Assembly (NCBI GenBank): GCA_947380915.1
Contig: CANCSY010000038.1
Coordinates: 1 to 18,990, forward strand
DNA: 18,990 nt
Direction of reading: 5' to 3'
DNA from: Beijerinckiaceae bacterium
GTDB lineage: Bacteria > Pseudomonadota > Alphaproteobacteria > Rhizobiales > Beijerinckiaceae
Positions 1 to 6,584 of this stretch are shown piece after piece. Position numbers and translations under genes: made by a program. The notes under the pieces were generated by a model, which did not search any database, had not been told where the DNA came from, and saw nothing but the letters and a program-made list of their open reading frames with translations. How positions within the stretch are numbered: position 1 is the stretch's first letter; the number at the start of each line of letters is the position of its first letter.

Positions 1-188
1 CAAGGGAATCGGTCGAGATGGTGTGCATGAGCGGAATTCTTCTGGATTTGCCGCCGATTTCGATCCGGTGAAAATTCGCGTCGAGACAGATTTTGCGGCT
101 ACTTGTGAAGTGTTCGTAATAGCCGGTCCGTGAAGCTGGTCGGGTTTGCGCCGTTGATCGCATTTTATCTGACAGGGTCGCGTCATCT
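1..188. other. Left-edge stretch without a confident gene
   Basis: Two partial frames are open here. One is on the + strand, entering from the left and ending at a TGA at 131-133. The other is on the - strand, starting at an ATG at 163-161 without a ribosome-binding site and leaving the window; its 54 codons begin MRSTAQTRPASRTGYYEHF. Neither resembles a family I recognise. The - strand frame could be the 5' end of a gene lying in the same direction as the 189-839 gene, but the support is weak. Confidence 0.2.
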
Positions 189-839
189 TTAGCGGTGCGC
201 GCCCTCGCCAGGACTGATAATGCGGGCCATGGCCCAGCCGGGCGCTCCAGACCGAATGTAAAAGGTCCAGACGGCGCCATTGTTTCCTTTGATTTCATAA
301 ATGGGTAAAACATTTAGCGCTGATTTTTCCAAATCGTTAATGAGATCCATCAATAAAAGATCATCCGCTTGACGGCCCTGGATCGTCGCAAGGCGGGTCT
401 GGATATCAATGTCCTTCAGTTCCACATTGCCCCAGGCCACCATCATGACCTTGTCAACGCCGACTTGCTTGACCACGCGCCGTGGTTCCAGATTGAACCG
501 CTTCGAGTGGGCGGCGATGACCTCTTCAGCCGATTTTTCAGTCAGCGGGATATTATCGAATTTCTGGCTTAGCAATTGGAGCCGGTCCTGCGGATCGAGG
601 AAGATCGAGGTGGAGGCTGAAACCTGTTTCCACTCCTTCTTCTTGCGGCATTCCCGGTCGGCGCCCGTCCAGCGGCTGCGAACGCAGTCAAATGGCTCAA
701 GCTCCTCGGGACTAATACGAGAGCCCAGGGTAAATCCCTCGATCGCAAAGGTCTGCGACTGCGCGACGGCTGGCGTCGGCAGGTTGAGGCCCAGGGTGAG
801 GCCAATGATCAGCAGCAGAAGGCGGCAGGCGTGGCGCAT
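189..839 (-). CDS. Hypothetical exported protein
   Basis: A 216-residue protein of unknown function. Residues 1-27 form a clear Sec signal peptide: basic MRHACR, a Leu/Ile-rich core, then a cut after AVA-Q, so the mature protein should be periplasmic. The mature part is mixed alpha/beta in character, with one Cys pair (about C52 and C64) flanking a basic patch (ECRKKK), which could form a disulphide. No enzyme motif or membrane segment follows the signal. No strong Shine-Dalgarno sequence precedes the ATG; GAGACC is the best candidate. It is transcribed away from the M24 gene and appears to stand alone. The signal peptide and the composition of the frame support a real gene. The function is unknown. 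Confidence 0.75.
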   Translation of the reverse strand: MRHACRLLLLIIGLTLGLNLPTPAVAQSQTFAIEGFTLGSRISPEELEPFDCVRSRWTGADRECRKKKEWKQVSASTSIFLDPQDRLQLLSQKFDNIPLTEKSAEEVIAAHSKRFNLEPRRVVKQVGVDKVMMVAWGNVELKDIDIQTRLATIQGRQADDLLLMDLINDLEKSALNVLPIYEIKGNNGAVWTFYIRSGAPGWAMARIISPGEGAHR

Positions 840-1237
840 TGAGGGTCTCGATAAAAAGCGAATGTTTCTGGCCCATTAAGCCTAGCACCAGGCAACAAGC
901 TGGGCAAACCGGTGTGGGGGTGCGGATTGATCTGCGGCCGCGCAGCATTCTATCGCCGTAGCTTGCCAGAAGGTCGAATATTTCGGCCTCCCCCACGTCT
1001 CGCATAGGCCCGAGCCTTGCAAGAAGGACCATTTTGCGGTCTGATCTGGCAAACGACAAGAGAGGGACGGACGCCAAGGGTTGCTACGCGCATGGATAAG
1101 AAGCTGATGCCGGCGGGGCCAAGTTTCAAAGGCGGTCAGCATTCCATCCGCCCACCATCCGCAGCGCTGCGCAGGTTGTCCCAGTCTCGTCATAGGCATC
1201 CGCTGCGCGCTCGCGCAGCCAGCACAAAGGGACAGAC
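840..1237. other. Divergent intergenic region, 398 bp
   Basis: This stretch separates the exported-protein gene (-) from the M24 gene (+) and must hold both promoters. The frames crossing it have no ribosome-binding sites or recognisable motifs, and I see no tRNA-like fold. Two palindromes lie near its right end: CGCAGCGCTGCG at 1160-1171 and an 18-bp inverted repeat at 1202-1219. I could not pick a convincing -35/-10 pair. Confidence 0.5.
1202..1219. promoter_or_regulatory. Inverted repeat just before M24 ribosome-binding site
   Basis: GCTGCGCGctCGCGCAGC is a perfect 8-bp inverted repeat with a 2-base centre. It ends 18 bases before the ATG at 1238 and 6 bases before the purine-rich AAAGGGA (1226-1232) that probably serves as ribosome-binding site. 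It could be an operator on DNA or a hairpin in the leader RNA. In GC-rich DNA such repeats also occur by chance. Confidence 0.35.
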
Positions 1238-2425
1238 ATGATGCGCGCGCCGCAGATCACCGAAGGCCAACGGCGTCTCACGGAGATGGAGTTTCCCACA
1301 TTCTCGCAGGCCGAAATGAGCCGTCGGCGTCTCGCAATCGGGGAATTGATGGCCAAAGCCGACGCAGGGGCGGTGCTGTTTTCCGGGGGCGACCGCAAGG
1401 GGTCGGCCACGCAATGGCTGACCGGTTGGCCAAGCACCAGCGGGCATTTCGTGATCTTCACGCCCGGCGATCAGGATAGGCTTTATGTCAAGAACCCCAA
1501 CAACGCCGCACTGGCGCGAGTGCTCTCGCCGCAGACCGACGTATGCTGGGGCGCGGAAGGCAGCCAGACGCTCGCCATTCGCGAACTTGTGAAACGGGTA
1601 GGCGCAGGCGCGAGGGTCGGCGTGCTCGGATCCTATGGCCACGGCCTGCATGAGAAACTGGTCGAGGCGGGACTATCGCCGGTGGATCTGAACAGAGGCT
1701 ATACACGCCTGCGCATGATCAAGAGCGCGGAAGAACTGGACTGGTTGCAGATCGGCTGTGCGCTGACCGACCTCGCCGTCGAGGCGCTTGAGCGAGAGAC
1801 GAAGCCAGGGCTGAGCGAATATGAACTCGCCGGAATCATCGAAGGCGCCTATACGCCGTTCGGCGGGATGACACAGATCCATTACACCGGCGTCACCTCG
1901 ATGAGCGATCCCGAGTGCTGCGTGCCCTCGCAGATCGCACGCAACAGGGTTGTGAAGGCGGGCGACATCGTGTTCACGGAAATCGCCGTCTCCTTCTGGG
2001 CCTATCCCGGCCAGATCCAGCGCTCCATCGCGGTCGCGGCGGACCCGACGCCGTTATATCGGGACCTCCACGATGTCGCGCAGGAAGCCTATGACGCGAT
2101 TTTCAAGACCGTGCGTGCAGGCGCCCACTGCGAGGATTTGCTCGACGCCGCCTCCTGCATCGCCGCCAGGGGCTTCACCATTTGCGACGATCTGGTGCAC
2201 GGTTACGGCGGTGGCTACCTGCCGCCGATCCTGGGTACACGCGAACGTCCTTCCGCCGCAGTCCCCGACATGCGGCTTGAAGAGAACATGACCATCGTCA
2301 TCCAGCCCTCGGTGATGACGCTGGATGGCAAGGCCGGCGTGCAGACCGGAGAATTGGTGCGCGTCACGAAAGACGGCGCCGAGCGCATGCACAAGGCGGC
2401 TCCAGGCTTCCGCCGCACAGCTTGA
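1238..2425 (+). CDS. M24-fold hydrolase (creatinase/Xaa-Pro peptidase superfamily), metal site lost
   Basis: A 395-residue protein with the two-domain layout of creatinase, prolidase and ectoine hydrolase. Residues about 20-160 match the N-terminal creatinase-like domain; residues about 165-385 match the pita-bread catalytic domain. M24 metallopeptidases bind two metals through D, D, H, E, E. Lining up the usual motifs gives E248 (GDIVFTEIAV), Q259 (YPGQIQRS), H321 (VHGYGGGY), Q356 (VIQPSV) and G371 (GVQTGELV), so only the His remains. Creatinase is a known metal-free member that hydrolyses a C-N bond in a small guanidino acid, so a cytosolic small-molecule amidohydrolase or lyase is more likely than a peptidase. 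It has no signal peptide. The ATG is preceded by AAAGGGA. Its stop overlaps the ribosome-binding site of the next gene, a TTT receptor, which suggests one operon in which the receptor brings in the substrate. Exact substrate unknown. Confidence 0.85.
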   Translation: MMRAPQITEGQRRLTEMEFPTFSQAEMSRRRLAIGELMAKADAGAVLFSGGDRKGSATQWLTGWPSTSGHFVIFTPGDQDRLYVKNPNNAALARVLSPQTDVCWGAEGSQTLAIRELVKRVGAGARVGVLGSYGHGLHEKLVEAGLSPVDLNRGYTRLRMIKSAEELDWLQIGCALTDLAVEALERETKPGLSEYELAGIIEGAYTPFGGMTQIHYTGVTSMSDPECCVPSQIARNRVVKAGDIVFTEIAVSFWAYPGQIQRSIAVAADPTPLYRDLHDVAQEAYDAIFKTVRAGAHCEDLLDAASCIAARGFTICDDLVHGYGGGYLPPILGTRERPSAAVPDMRLEENMTIVIQPSVMTLDGKAGVQTGELVRVTKDGAERMHKAAPGFRRTA

Positions 2426-2436
2426 AGGAGGATCAT

Positions 2437-3462
2437 ATGCGCATCATAGCTCTGGCGGCAGGCTTCATCGCCTTCGCCGCTCCGCAGGCCGACATGACGG
2501 CGCGCGCGGAATTCAATCTTGCAGGCAAGACGGTCAGTGTCACCGTGGCGGGCGGCGTGGGTGGCGGCGTGGATCTCTATACGCGCCTGTTCATCAATTA
2601 CCTGCGACTTCAATTGCCAGGCCAACCATCGATGGTCGTGCAGAACATGCCCGGCGGCGGTGGCCTGCAAGGGGTGCAGAACGTCTACAACATCGGCGCG
2701 AAGGACGGCACGTCTATCGGCGTCACGCCCGCAGGTCCCATCAAGGAGCCGCTCATGGGCAGCGGCAAAGTGAATTACGACTTGCGCAATTTCCGTTGGG
2801 TCGGCAGCATGACGTCCGAAGACACGGTCTGCCTCGTCTGGCACACATCGCTGGTGAAAAACCTCGAGGACGCACGCCAGCGCGATGTGCCGATCTCCGC
2901 GACGGGCGCGGCCTCGAACTCCACGCTCGGCCCCCTGTTGATGAACAACCTTCTGGGCACCCGTTTCAAGCCGATCTCAGGTTATGATGGCGGCACCTCC
3001 ATGCTCGCCGTGGAACGCGGCGAAGTGGACGGACGTTGCGTGACGCTCAGTTCCGTCCTTGTGAGCCAGCCGCGCTGGCTGACTGACAACCTGATGCGCA
3101 TTCTCTTCACGATCTCCAAGATGGATGACGTCAAGGAAGCCGCCGGGGCCCCCTATGCACGCAACCTGCTCAAGACCGACGAAGAGCGCGCAGCCTATGA
3201 CTTCTTTGGCGCATCGGATGAAATCCAGAACCCGTTCTTCCTGCCGCCCGGCACGCCCGACGATGTGGTGAACGGCTATCGCGCAGCTTTCAGCAAGGCG
3301 ATCAATGATCCCGCCTATCGTCAGGAATCCTCCGCGCGCAACCAGCGCGTGGAGCCTCTGGACGGCGCAGCCGTGGAAAAGGTGATCGCCGCGATGTACG
3401 CCACGCCGCCGCAGGTGATCGAGCGCGTTAAGCGCGCGACCAGCCTGGCCAGCAGCAAATAG
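2437..3462 (+). CDS. TTT-family (Bug/TctC) periplasmic substrate-binding protein
   Basis: A 341-residue periplasmic receptor of the tripartite tricarboxylate transporter family, which usually captures small carboxylic acids or aromatic acids for a TctA/TctB membrane pair. The signal peptide is residues 1 to about 22 (MRIIALAAGFIAFAA). Family hallmarks are a Gly-rich first loop followed by Asp and Arg (GGVGGGVDLYTR), NMPGGGGLQG, a GS-containing central segment, and a C-terminal YATPPQVIERVKR. The frame is open from a TTG at 2422, but that codon lies at the end of the M24 gene. The ATG at 2437 has AAGGAGG at 2425-2431 with ideal spacing, so 2437 is chosen. It is probably co-transcribed and coupled with the M24 gene. 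No TctA or TctB lies nearby, so it must use membrane partners encoded elsewhere. It is clearly more distant from the other two TTT receptors in the window than they are from each other. Confidence 0.9.
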   Translation: MRIIALAAGFIAFAAPQADMTARAEFNLAGKTVSVTVAGGVGGGVDLYTRLFINYLRLQLPGQPSMVVQNMPGGGGLQGVQNVYNIGAKDGTSIGVTPAGPIKEPLMGSGKVNYDLRNFRWVGSMTSEDTVCLVWHTSLVKNLEDARQRDVPISATGAASNSTLGPLLMNNLLGTRFKPISGYDGGTSMLAVERGEVDGRCVTLSSVLVSQPRWLTDNLMRILFTISKMDDVKEAAGAPYARNLLKTDEERAAYDFFGASDEIQNPFFLPPGTPDDVVNGYRAAFSKAINDPAYRQESSARNQRVEPLDGAAVEKVIAAMYATPPQVIERVKRATSLASSK

Positions 3463-3479
3463 GCGACCAAAGCCGCCTA
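3460..3479. terminator. Stop-to-stop inverted repeat between convergent genes
   Basis: TAGGCGaccaaagcCGCCTA is a perfect 6-bp inverted repeat with an 8-base loop. Its left arm begins with the TAG stop of the TTT receptor and its right arm ends with the reverse-strand stop of the hydrolase. Only 14 bp separate the two convergent genes. The hairpin could act as a weak bidirectional terminator. There is no T-run. Confidence 0.35.
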
Positions 3480-4721
3480 TTCTTCGAAGCCGGTCGCGAT
3501 GGCGCGGCCGGCCAGATCCACCCACACCCGCTCCGAGCGGAAGGGCTTTCCGGCGATCCGGTCGACAAGCCAGTCGGCGAGCAGGACATTCTTGTCCTCG
3601 CCATTGTCGGCGCTGGGCGAATCCCCCACGCCATGATTGGCGCCCTCATAGATCACAAGACGCTTCGGCGCCTTGATGAGCTTGAAGAGATTCTCCGTGT
3701 GCTCGATTGGCGAAAGCTGATCATTTTCGCCGGCAATGGCCATATAAGGGCACACGATCTTCGGCGCGACGGGGCGCAGGTCGATCTTCTGGCAGAAGGC
3801 GTCGAAGGCGGCCTCGTCATCATAGCCCGACATGAACATGAAGCGCGCCTTGAAGGTGGGCGAGGCGAGATTGAAGATCGTGTTGCAGCCCGGCTCCTGA
3901 CAAACACCAGCCACAGCATAGCCCTTGACCTTGTCGCCTAGCGCGGCAGCGGCCACCGTGCCGAAGTAGCTGCCGAAACTCGATGAGCGGATCGCGAGCC
4001 TGTCCGTGTCCACATGCGGATGTTTCGCCAGCCAGTCATGGATCGCCAGACCCGCTTCGCCGAAATTGCTCTCGGTGAAGAAGATCCCCCGCGAAGCGGC
4101 TTCTGCCTGCCCTGGGCCGTCGATGGCGAGTACGGCGAGACCACGCGCAAGAAAGCGGTCGCCATAGATGGAGACCATGTTCTCCTTGCTCCCGTCCATG
4201 CCGCCAATGGAGATGATGCAACCGAATTTCTCGCCCGGGGCGGGCTTGCGCGGCAGATGGAGATAAGCGGGCAGCGACTTGCCCTGGAAAGGCACTTCCA
4301 CCTTCTCGATGGGATGCGGTGCGAATTGGATAAATTTCGCGTAGCAGGCGTTCATCGCTTTCTCGGCGGCGTGCAATTGCTCGCAGGCTTCGAAGAGGGG
4401 CCAGCATGACGATGCCCAAAGGAGCGCGGCGGCGATATAGCTTTCGGCCGCCGTGACGTGCCGACCTTCGTTCTCATAGGCCAGCGCCTTCGCTTGGCGC
4501 TTGCGCGCTGCGGCGGCGAACTCACGATGGATGTCGTCGAACTTCTTGATGCGGCGCGCGACGGCCGCAAAATCCTTCTCGGCGGTCTCACCGCCAGGCT
4601 TGCTCTTGGATGCGATACGGTTCTGGTCCCAGTTCACGCCGATGGTGCGGATGATCGCGTCGAGCAGCCAGCGCTGCTCCTGCCACCTGCGGATGCGCCC
4701 TTCGATTGCTGCGCTCGCCAT
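3477..4721 (-). CDS. Alpha/beta-hydrolase with N-terminal helical domain
   Basis: A 414-residue cytosolic hydrolase. The first 135 or so residues are helical and charged, as in the FrsA/DUF1100 and 2,6-dihydropseudooxynicotine hydrolase group, where a helical domain lids the active site. The alpha/beta-hydrolase core follows. It has an oxyanion-region SIGGMDGSKE (171-180), DGPGQAE (201-207), and a nucleophile elbow RSSSFGS with Ser248. The acid is probably Asp334 (AGENDQLSP) and the base His363 (EGANHGVGDS). The elbow reads S-x-S-x-G rather than G-x-S-x-G. The ATG at 4721 has GGGAGG 5 bases upstream on the coding strand. It lies 110 bp downstream of the VOC dioxygenase gene in the same direction, which fits hydrolysis of a ring-cleavage product, possibly at a C-C or ester bond. 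Other esterase or carboxylesterase roles remain possible. Confidence 0.88.
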   Translation of the reverse strand: MASAAIEGRIRRWQEQRWLLDAIIRTIGVNWDQNRIASKSKPGGETAEKDFAAVARRIKKFDDIHREFAAAARKRQAKALAYENEGRHVTAAESYIAAALLWASSCWPLFEACEQLHAAEKAMNACYAKFIQFAPHPIEKVEVPFQGKSLPAYLHLPRKPAPGEKFGCIISIGGMDGSKENMVSIYGDRFLARGLAVLAIDGPGQAEAASRGIFFTESNFGEAGLAIHDWLAKHPHVDTDRLAIRSSSFGSYFGTVAAAALGDKVKGYAVAGVCQEPGCNTIFNLASPTFKARFMFMSGYDDEAAFDAFCQKIDLRPVAPKIVCPYMAIAGENDQLSPIEHTENLFKLIKAPKRLVIYEGANHGVGDSPSADNGEDKNVLLADWLVDRIAGKPFRSERVWVDLAGRAIATGFEE

Positions 4722-4758
4722 GTCTTTCCTCCCGATTTTTTTGGATCATTCCCGACAT

Positions 4759-4787
4759 GCCTGCGCGCAGGGATCGCCTGCGCGCAG
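4759..4787. repeat. Tandem 12-bp repeat able to form a hairpin
   Basis: GCCTGCGCGCAG occurs twice, at 4759-4770 and 4776-4787. Each copy contains the self-complementary CTGCGCGCAG, so the two copies can pair into a 10-bp stem with a 7-base loop. It sits in the 110-bp gap between the VOC gene and the hydrolase gene. It may be a processing or mRNA-stability element, or a protein site. Confidence 0.4.
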
Positions 4788-4806
4788 CGTCGAGTTGCAA
4801 AGATGT

Positions 4807-4825
4807 CCCGCCGCCTTGCGGCGGG
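4807..4825 (-). terminator. GC-rich hairpin after the VOC gene
   Basis: CCCGCCGC-CTT-GCGGCGGG is a perfect 8-bp stem with a 3-base loop, 6 bases past the stop of the VOC gene on its strand. No proper T-run follows on the - strand (only a short ATCTTT). It may attenuate or stabilise the transcript rather than end it fully, giving the downstream hydrolase a different level. Confidence 0.4.
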
Positions 4826-4831
4826 CGCGCC

Positions 4832-5410
4832 TCACCAGGTCTTTTCAACCGGATTGGCGATGGCTTCCTCCAGGGGATCAGCCGGACGGAACAGGGTGGC
4901 GGGGCGCAAGCGCCCGTCAGGGCCGACCTGATCCATCTCGCAATAGATCTCGAATTCGTAGCCATCGGGATCAAGGAAATTGATGCTGGTATTGCAACCC
5001 GCACCTTTGCGACCCTCGAAAACGATCGGGATGTTGTTGGCCTTGAGATAAGCCTTCGCCTTCTTCAAGACTTCGACATCGTCGACCTCGAAGGCGAGAT
5101 GCTCCACCTGCAAGCCCGTGGTCATGTCGCGCTTGGGCTGTTTGCCAGGTTTCATCGGACGCAGGCCAATGGCGTGATGATCCGCGCCGCAGCGGAAAAA
5201 GACCATGCCATGGCGATTGCGATCAGTCTCCTCGAAACCCATGACCTCCGTCCAGAACTTCACCGAGCGCTCGATGTCGCTCACCTCGTAGACGAAGTGG
5301 CCGAGCTTGTTCACCTTGATGGGGGATGAGCCTGCATATTCGTCAGGATGGAATTTCTCGGCGTCATAGACGTCTTCACGACGTGAAGCGGTCCTTTCGT
5401 GAATACCCAT
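4832..5410 (-). CDS. VOC-family extradiol-type dioxygenase (glyoxalase fold)
   Basis: A 192-residue cytosolic protein with two beta-alpha-beta-beta-beta modules of the vicinal oxygen chelate fold (about residues 35-88 and 100-160). A metal triad typical of type I extradiol dioxygenases is visible: His38 (KLGHFVYEV), His104 (QVEHLAFEV) and Glu154 (DPDGYEFEIY). The HHAIGL motif at 78-83 resembles the histidine-containing strand of ring-cleaving enzymes. At 192 residues it is much smaller than two-domain catechol 2,3-dioxygenases (about 300), so it belongs to the compact single-domain class. The ATG at 5410 has GGAGGA upstream on the coding strand (5417-5422). The downstream hydrolase and upstream LysR gene support an aromatic ring-cleavage role. 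A glyoxalase, fosfomycin-resistance-like or isomerase function cannot be ruled out from motifs alone. Confidence 0.85.
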   Translation of the reverse strand: MGIHERTASRREDVYDAEKFHPDEYAGSSPIKVNKLGHFVYEVSDIERSVKFWTEVMGFEETDRNRHGMVFFRCGADHHAIGLRPMKPGKQPKRDMTTGLQVEHLAFEVDDVEVLKKAKAYLKANNIPIVFEGRKGAGCNTSINFLDPDGYEFEIYCEMDQVGPDGRLRPATLFRPADPLEEAIANPVEKTW

Positions 5411-5583
5411 TGACTGTCCTCCGAATGTTTTGGTCGGTCGATATTAAAGGCGTCGGCGCCTGAAAACTGCCCCCTGCGAGGCGACCTCACCTCCAGTGTC
5501 AGCGCAGGCGCAAATTTGTCAAGGCGACCCTTGGCCGCCCCGGTGGCCCGCCGAGCAATGATCGGCCGCAGGCGCGCCAAACG

Positions 5584-6492
5584 CTAAACCTGTGGCTTCG
5601 CCGCGCAGATCGCGGCGATGGCGTCCAGCAAATGCGTCCCCATGGCGGTCATCTTGTGCCGCCGGGACAGGATCGCGCCAAGATCGACGGAAATGGCCGG
5701 CTCGAACAGGGGAGCCACATGCAGCCGTTCATGTTCGTGACGGCCCAGAAAGAAATCTGGAACGGGCGCAACCCCCAGTCCTTCCTCGACGAAACGCAGG
5801 GCCGTATACATCTGCTGGACTTCGAACAAGGGCGAAAGCCGGTCGCGGGCGCGCGCCAGGTCCACATCCATCACCATGCGGATTCCCGCGCCCTTCCAGG
5901 TGCTGATCAGCGCATGGTCACGCAGATCGGCCCAGCGCAGGCGCTCCCTGCCCGCAAGCGCATGACCCTTCGGCATGGCCGCGACAATGCGGCCGCGCAT
6001 CAAGGGGCGAAACTCCAGCGTGGGATCATGCTGCACGAAGGAGGTGATGCCGAAAGCGGTCTCCCCCGAACTCACGGCATTGACCACCTCATTGGTCGTC
6101 ATGTCGCGTACGCTGACGCGCGTGGCGGGATAGCGGGCATGGAAAAGACGCAGGGCCTCGGGCAGCAGGCGATGGGCGATGGAGGGGATCGCGCCAATGG
6201 CGATGCTGGAGTTGCGGGGGCTGTCGTCGCCCTTGAGGGAAATCACGGCCTCGTCGAATTGCGCCAGAATATCCGTCGAACGCTCCAGCAACTGCCGGCC
6301 GCCAAGGGTCAGGGTGACCTGGCGGGTCGTGCGGTCCAGCAGGCGCACGCCAAGCTGCTCCTCCAGTTTCTGCACCCGGCGGCTGAGCGCGGAGGCTGAC
6401 ATATTGAGCCGCATGGCGGCGGCCTTGAAATTCAGGACGGCGGCCACCGCCGCGAAAGCCTCGATGTCGTTGACTTCAAGATTGATGCGCAT
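5584..6492 (-). CDS. LysR-family transcriptional regulator
   Basis: A 302-residue DNA-binding regulator. The N-terminal winged helix-turn-helix (about residues 4-62: VNDIEAFAAVAAVLNFKAAA, then SALSRRVQKLEEQLGVRLLDR) is diagnostic. A two-lobed effector-binding domain follows from about residue 90 (SSIAIGAIPSIAHRLLPEAL). The open frame extends upstream to a TTG at 6528, but that start would lie inside a 20-bp palindrome likely to be the operator. The ATG at 6492 gives the standard LysR N-terminus. No Shine-Dalgarno sequence precedes it. It is divergent from the lyase operon, the classical arrangement for a LysR regulator that activates that operon and represses itself. It also lies upstream of, and in the same direction as, the VOC/hydrolase genes, so it may control both sides. 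The inducer is unknown but is probably a substrate or intermediate of the pathway. Confidence 0.93.
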   Translation of the reverse strand: MRINLEVNDIEAFAAVAAVLNFKAAAMRLNMSASALSRRVQKLEEQLGVRLLDRTTRQVTLTLGGRQLLERSTDILAQFDEAVISLKGDDSPRNSSIAIGAIPSIAHRLLPEALRLFHARYPATRVSVRDMTTNEVVNAVSSGETAFGITSFVQHDPTLEFRPLMRGRIVAAMPKGHALAGRERLRWADLRDHALISTWKGAGIRMVMDVDLARARDRLSPLFEVQQMYTALRFVEEGLGVAPVPDFFLGRHEHERLHVAPLFEPAISVDLGAILSRRHKMTAMGTHLLDAIAAICAAKPQV

Positions 6493-6584
6493 AGCGGGAT
6501 AATCAATCTGATAATTGCGCTTTGTCAATTACCATGTGCGCCATAGGTTCAGCCGAACGGATGCGGATCAAGGGAGTGTCGGGA
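6493..6584. promoter_or_regulatory. Divergent LysR/lyase control region
   Basis: This 92-bp spacer is AT-rich compared with its surroundings. It carries TAATTGcgctttgtCAATTA at 6512-6531 (perfect 6-bp arms, 8-base spacer) and an overlapping CAAT-N6-ATTG at 6504-6517. On the - strand a consensus TTGACA (6528-6523) is followed after 18 bases by GATTAT (6504-6499), a plausible promoter for the LysR gene, with the start of transcription expected near its ATG. The palindrome overlaps the -35 box, which fits autorepression. I see no good -10 box for the lyase operon, as expected for a promoter that needs an activator. Confidence 0.6.

Noticed and set aside
6522..6584. Upstream TTG starts for the lyase (6522) and LysR (6528)
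   Set aside because: Both lie within the CAATTA/TAATTG palindrome and lack ribosome-binding sites. Starts at 6585 (with AGGGAG) and 6492 (standard LysR N-terminus) fit better.
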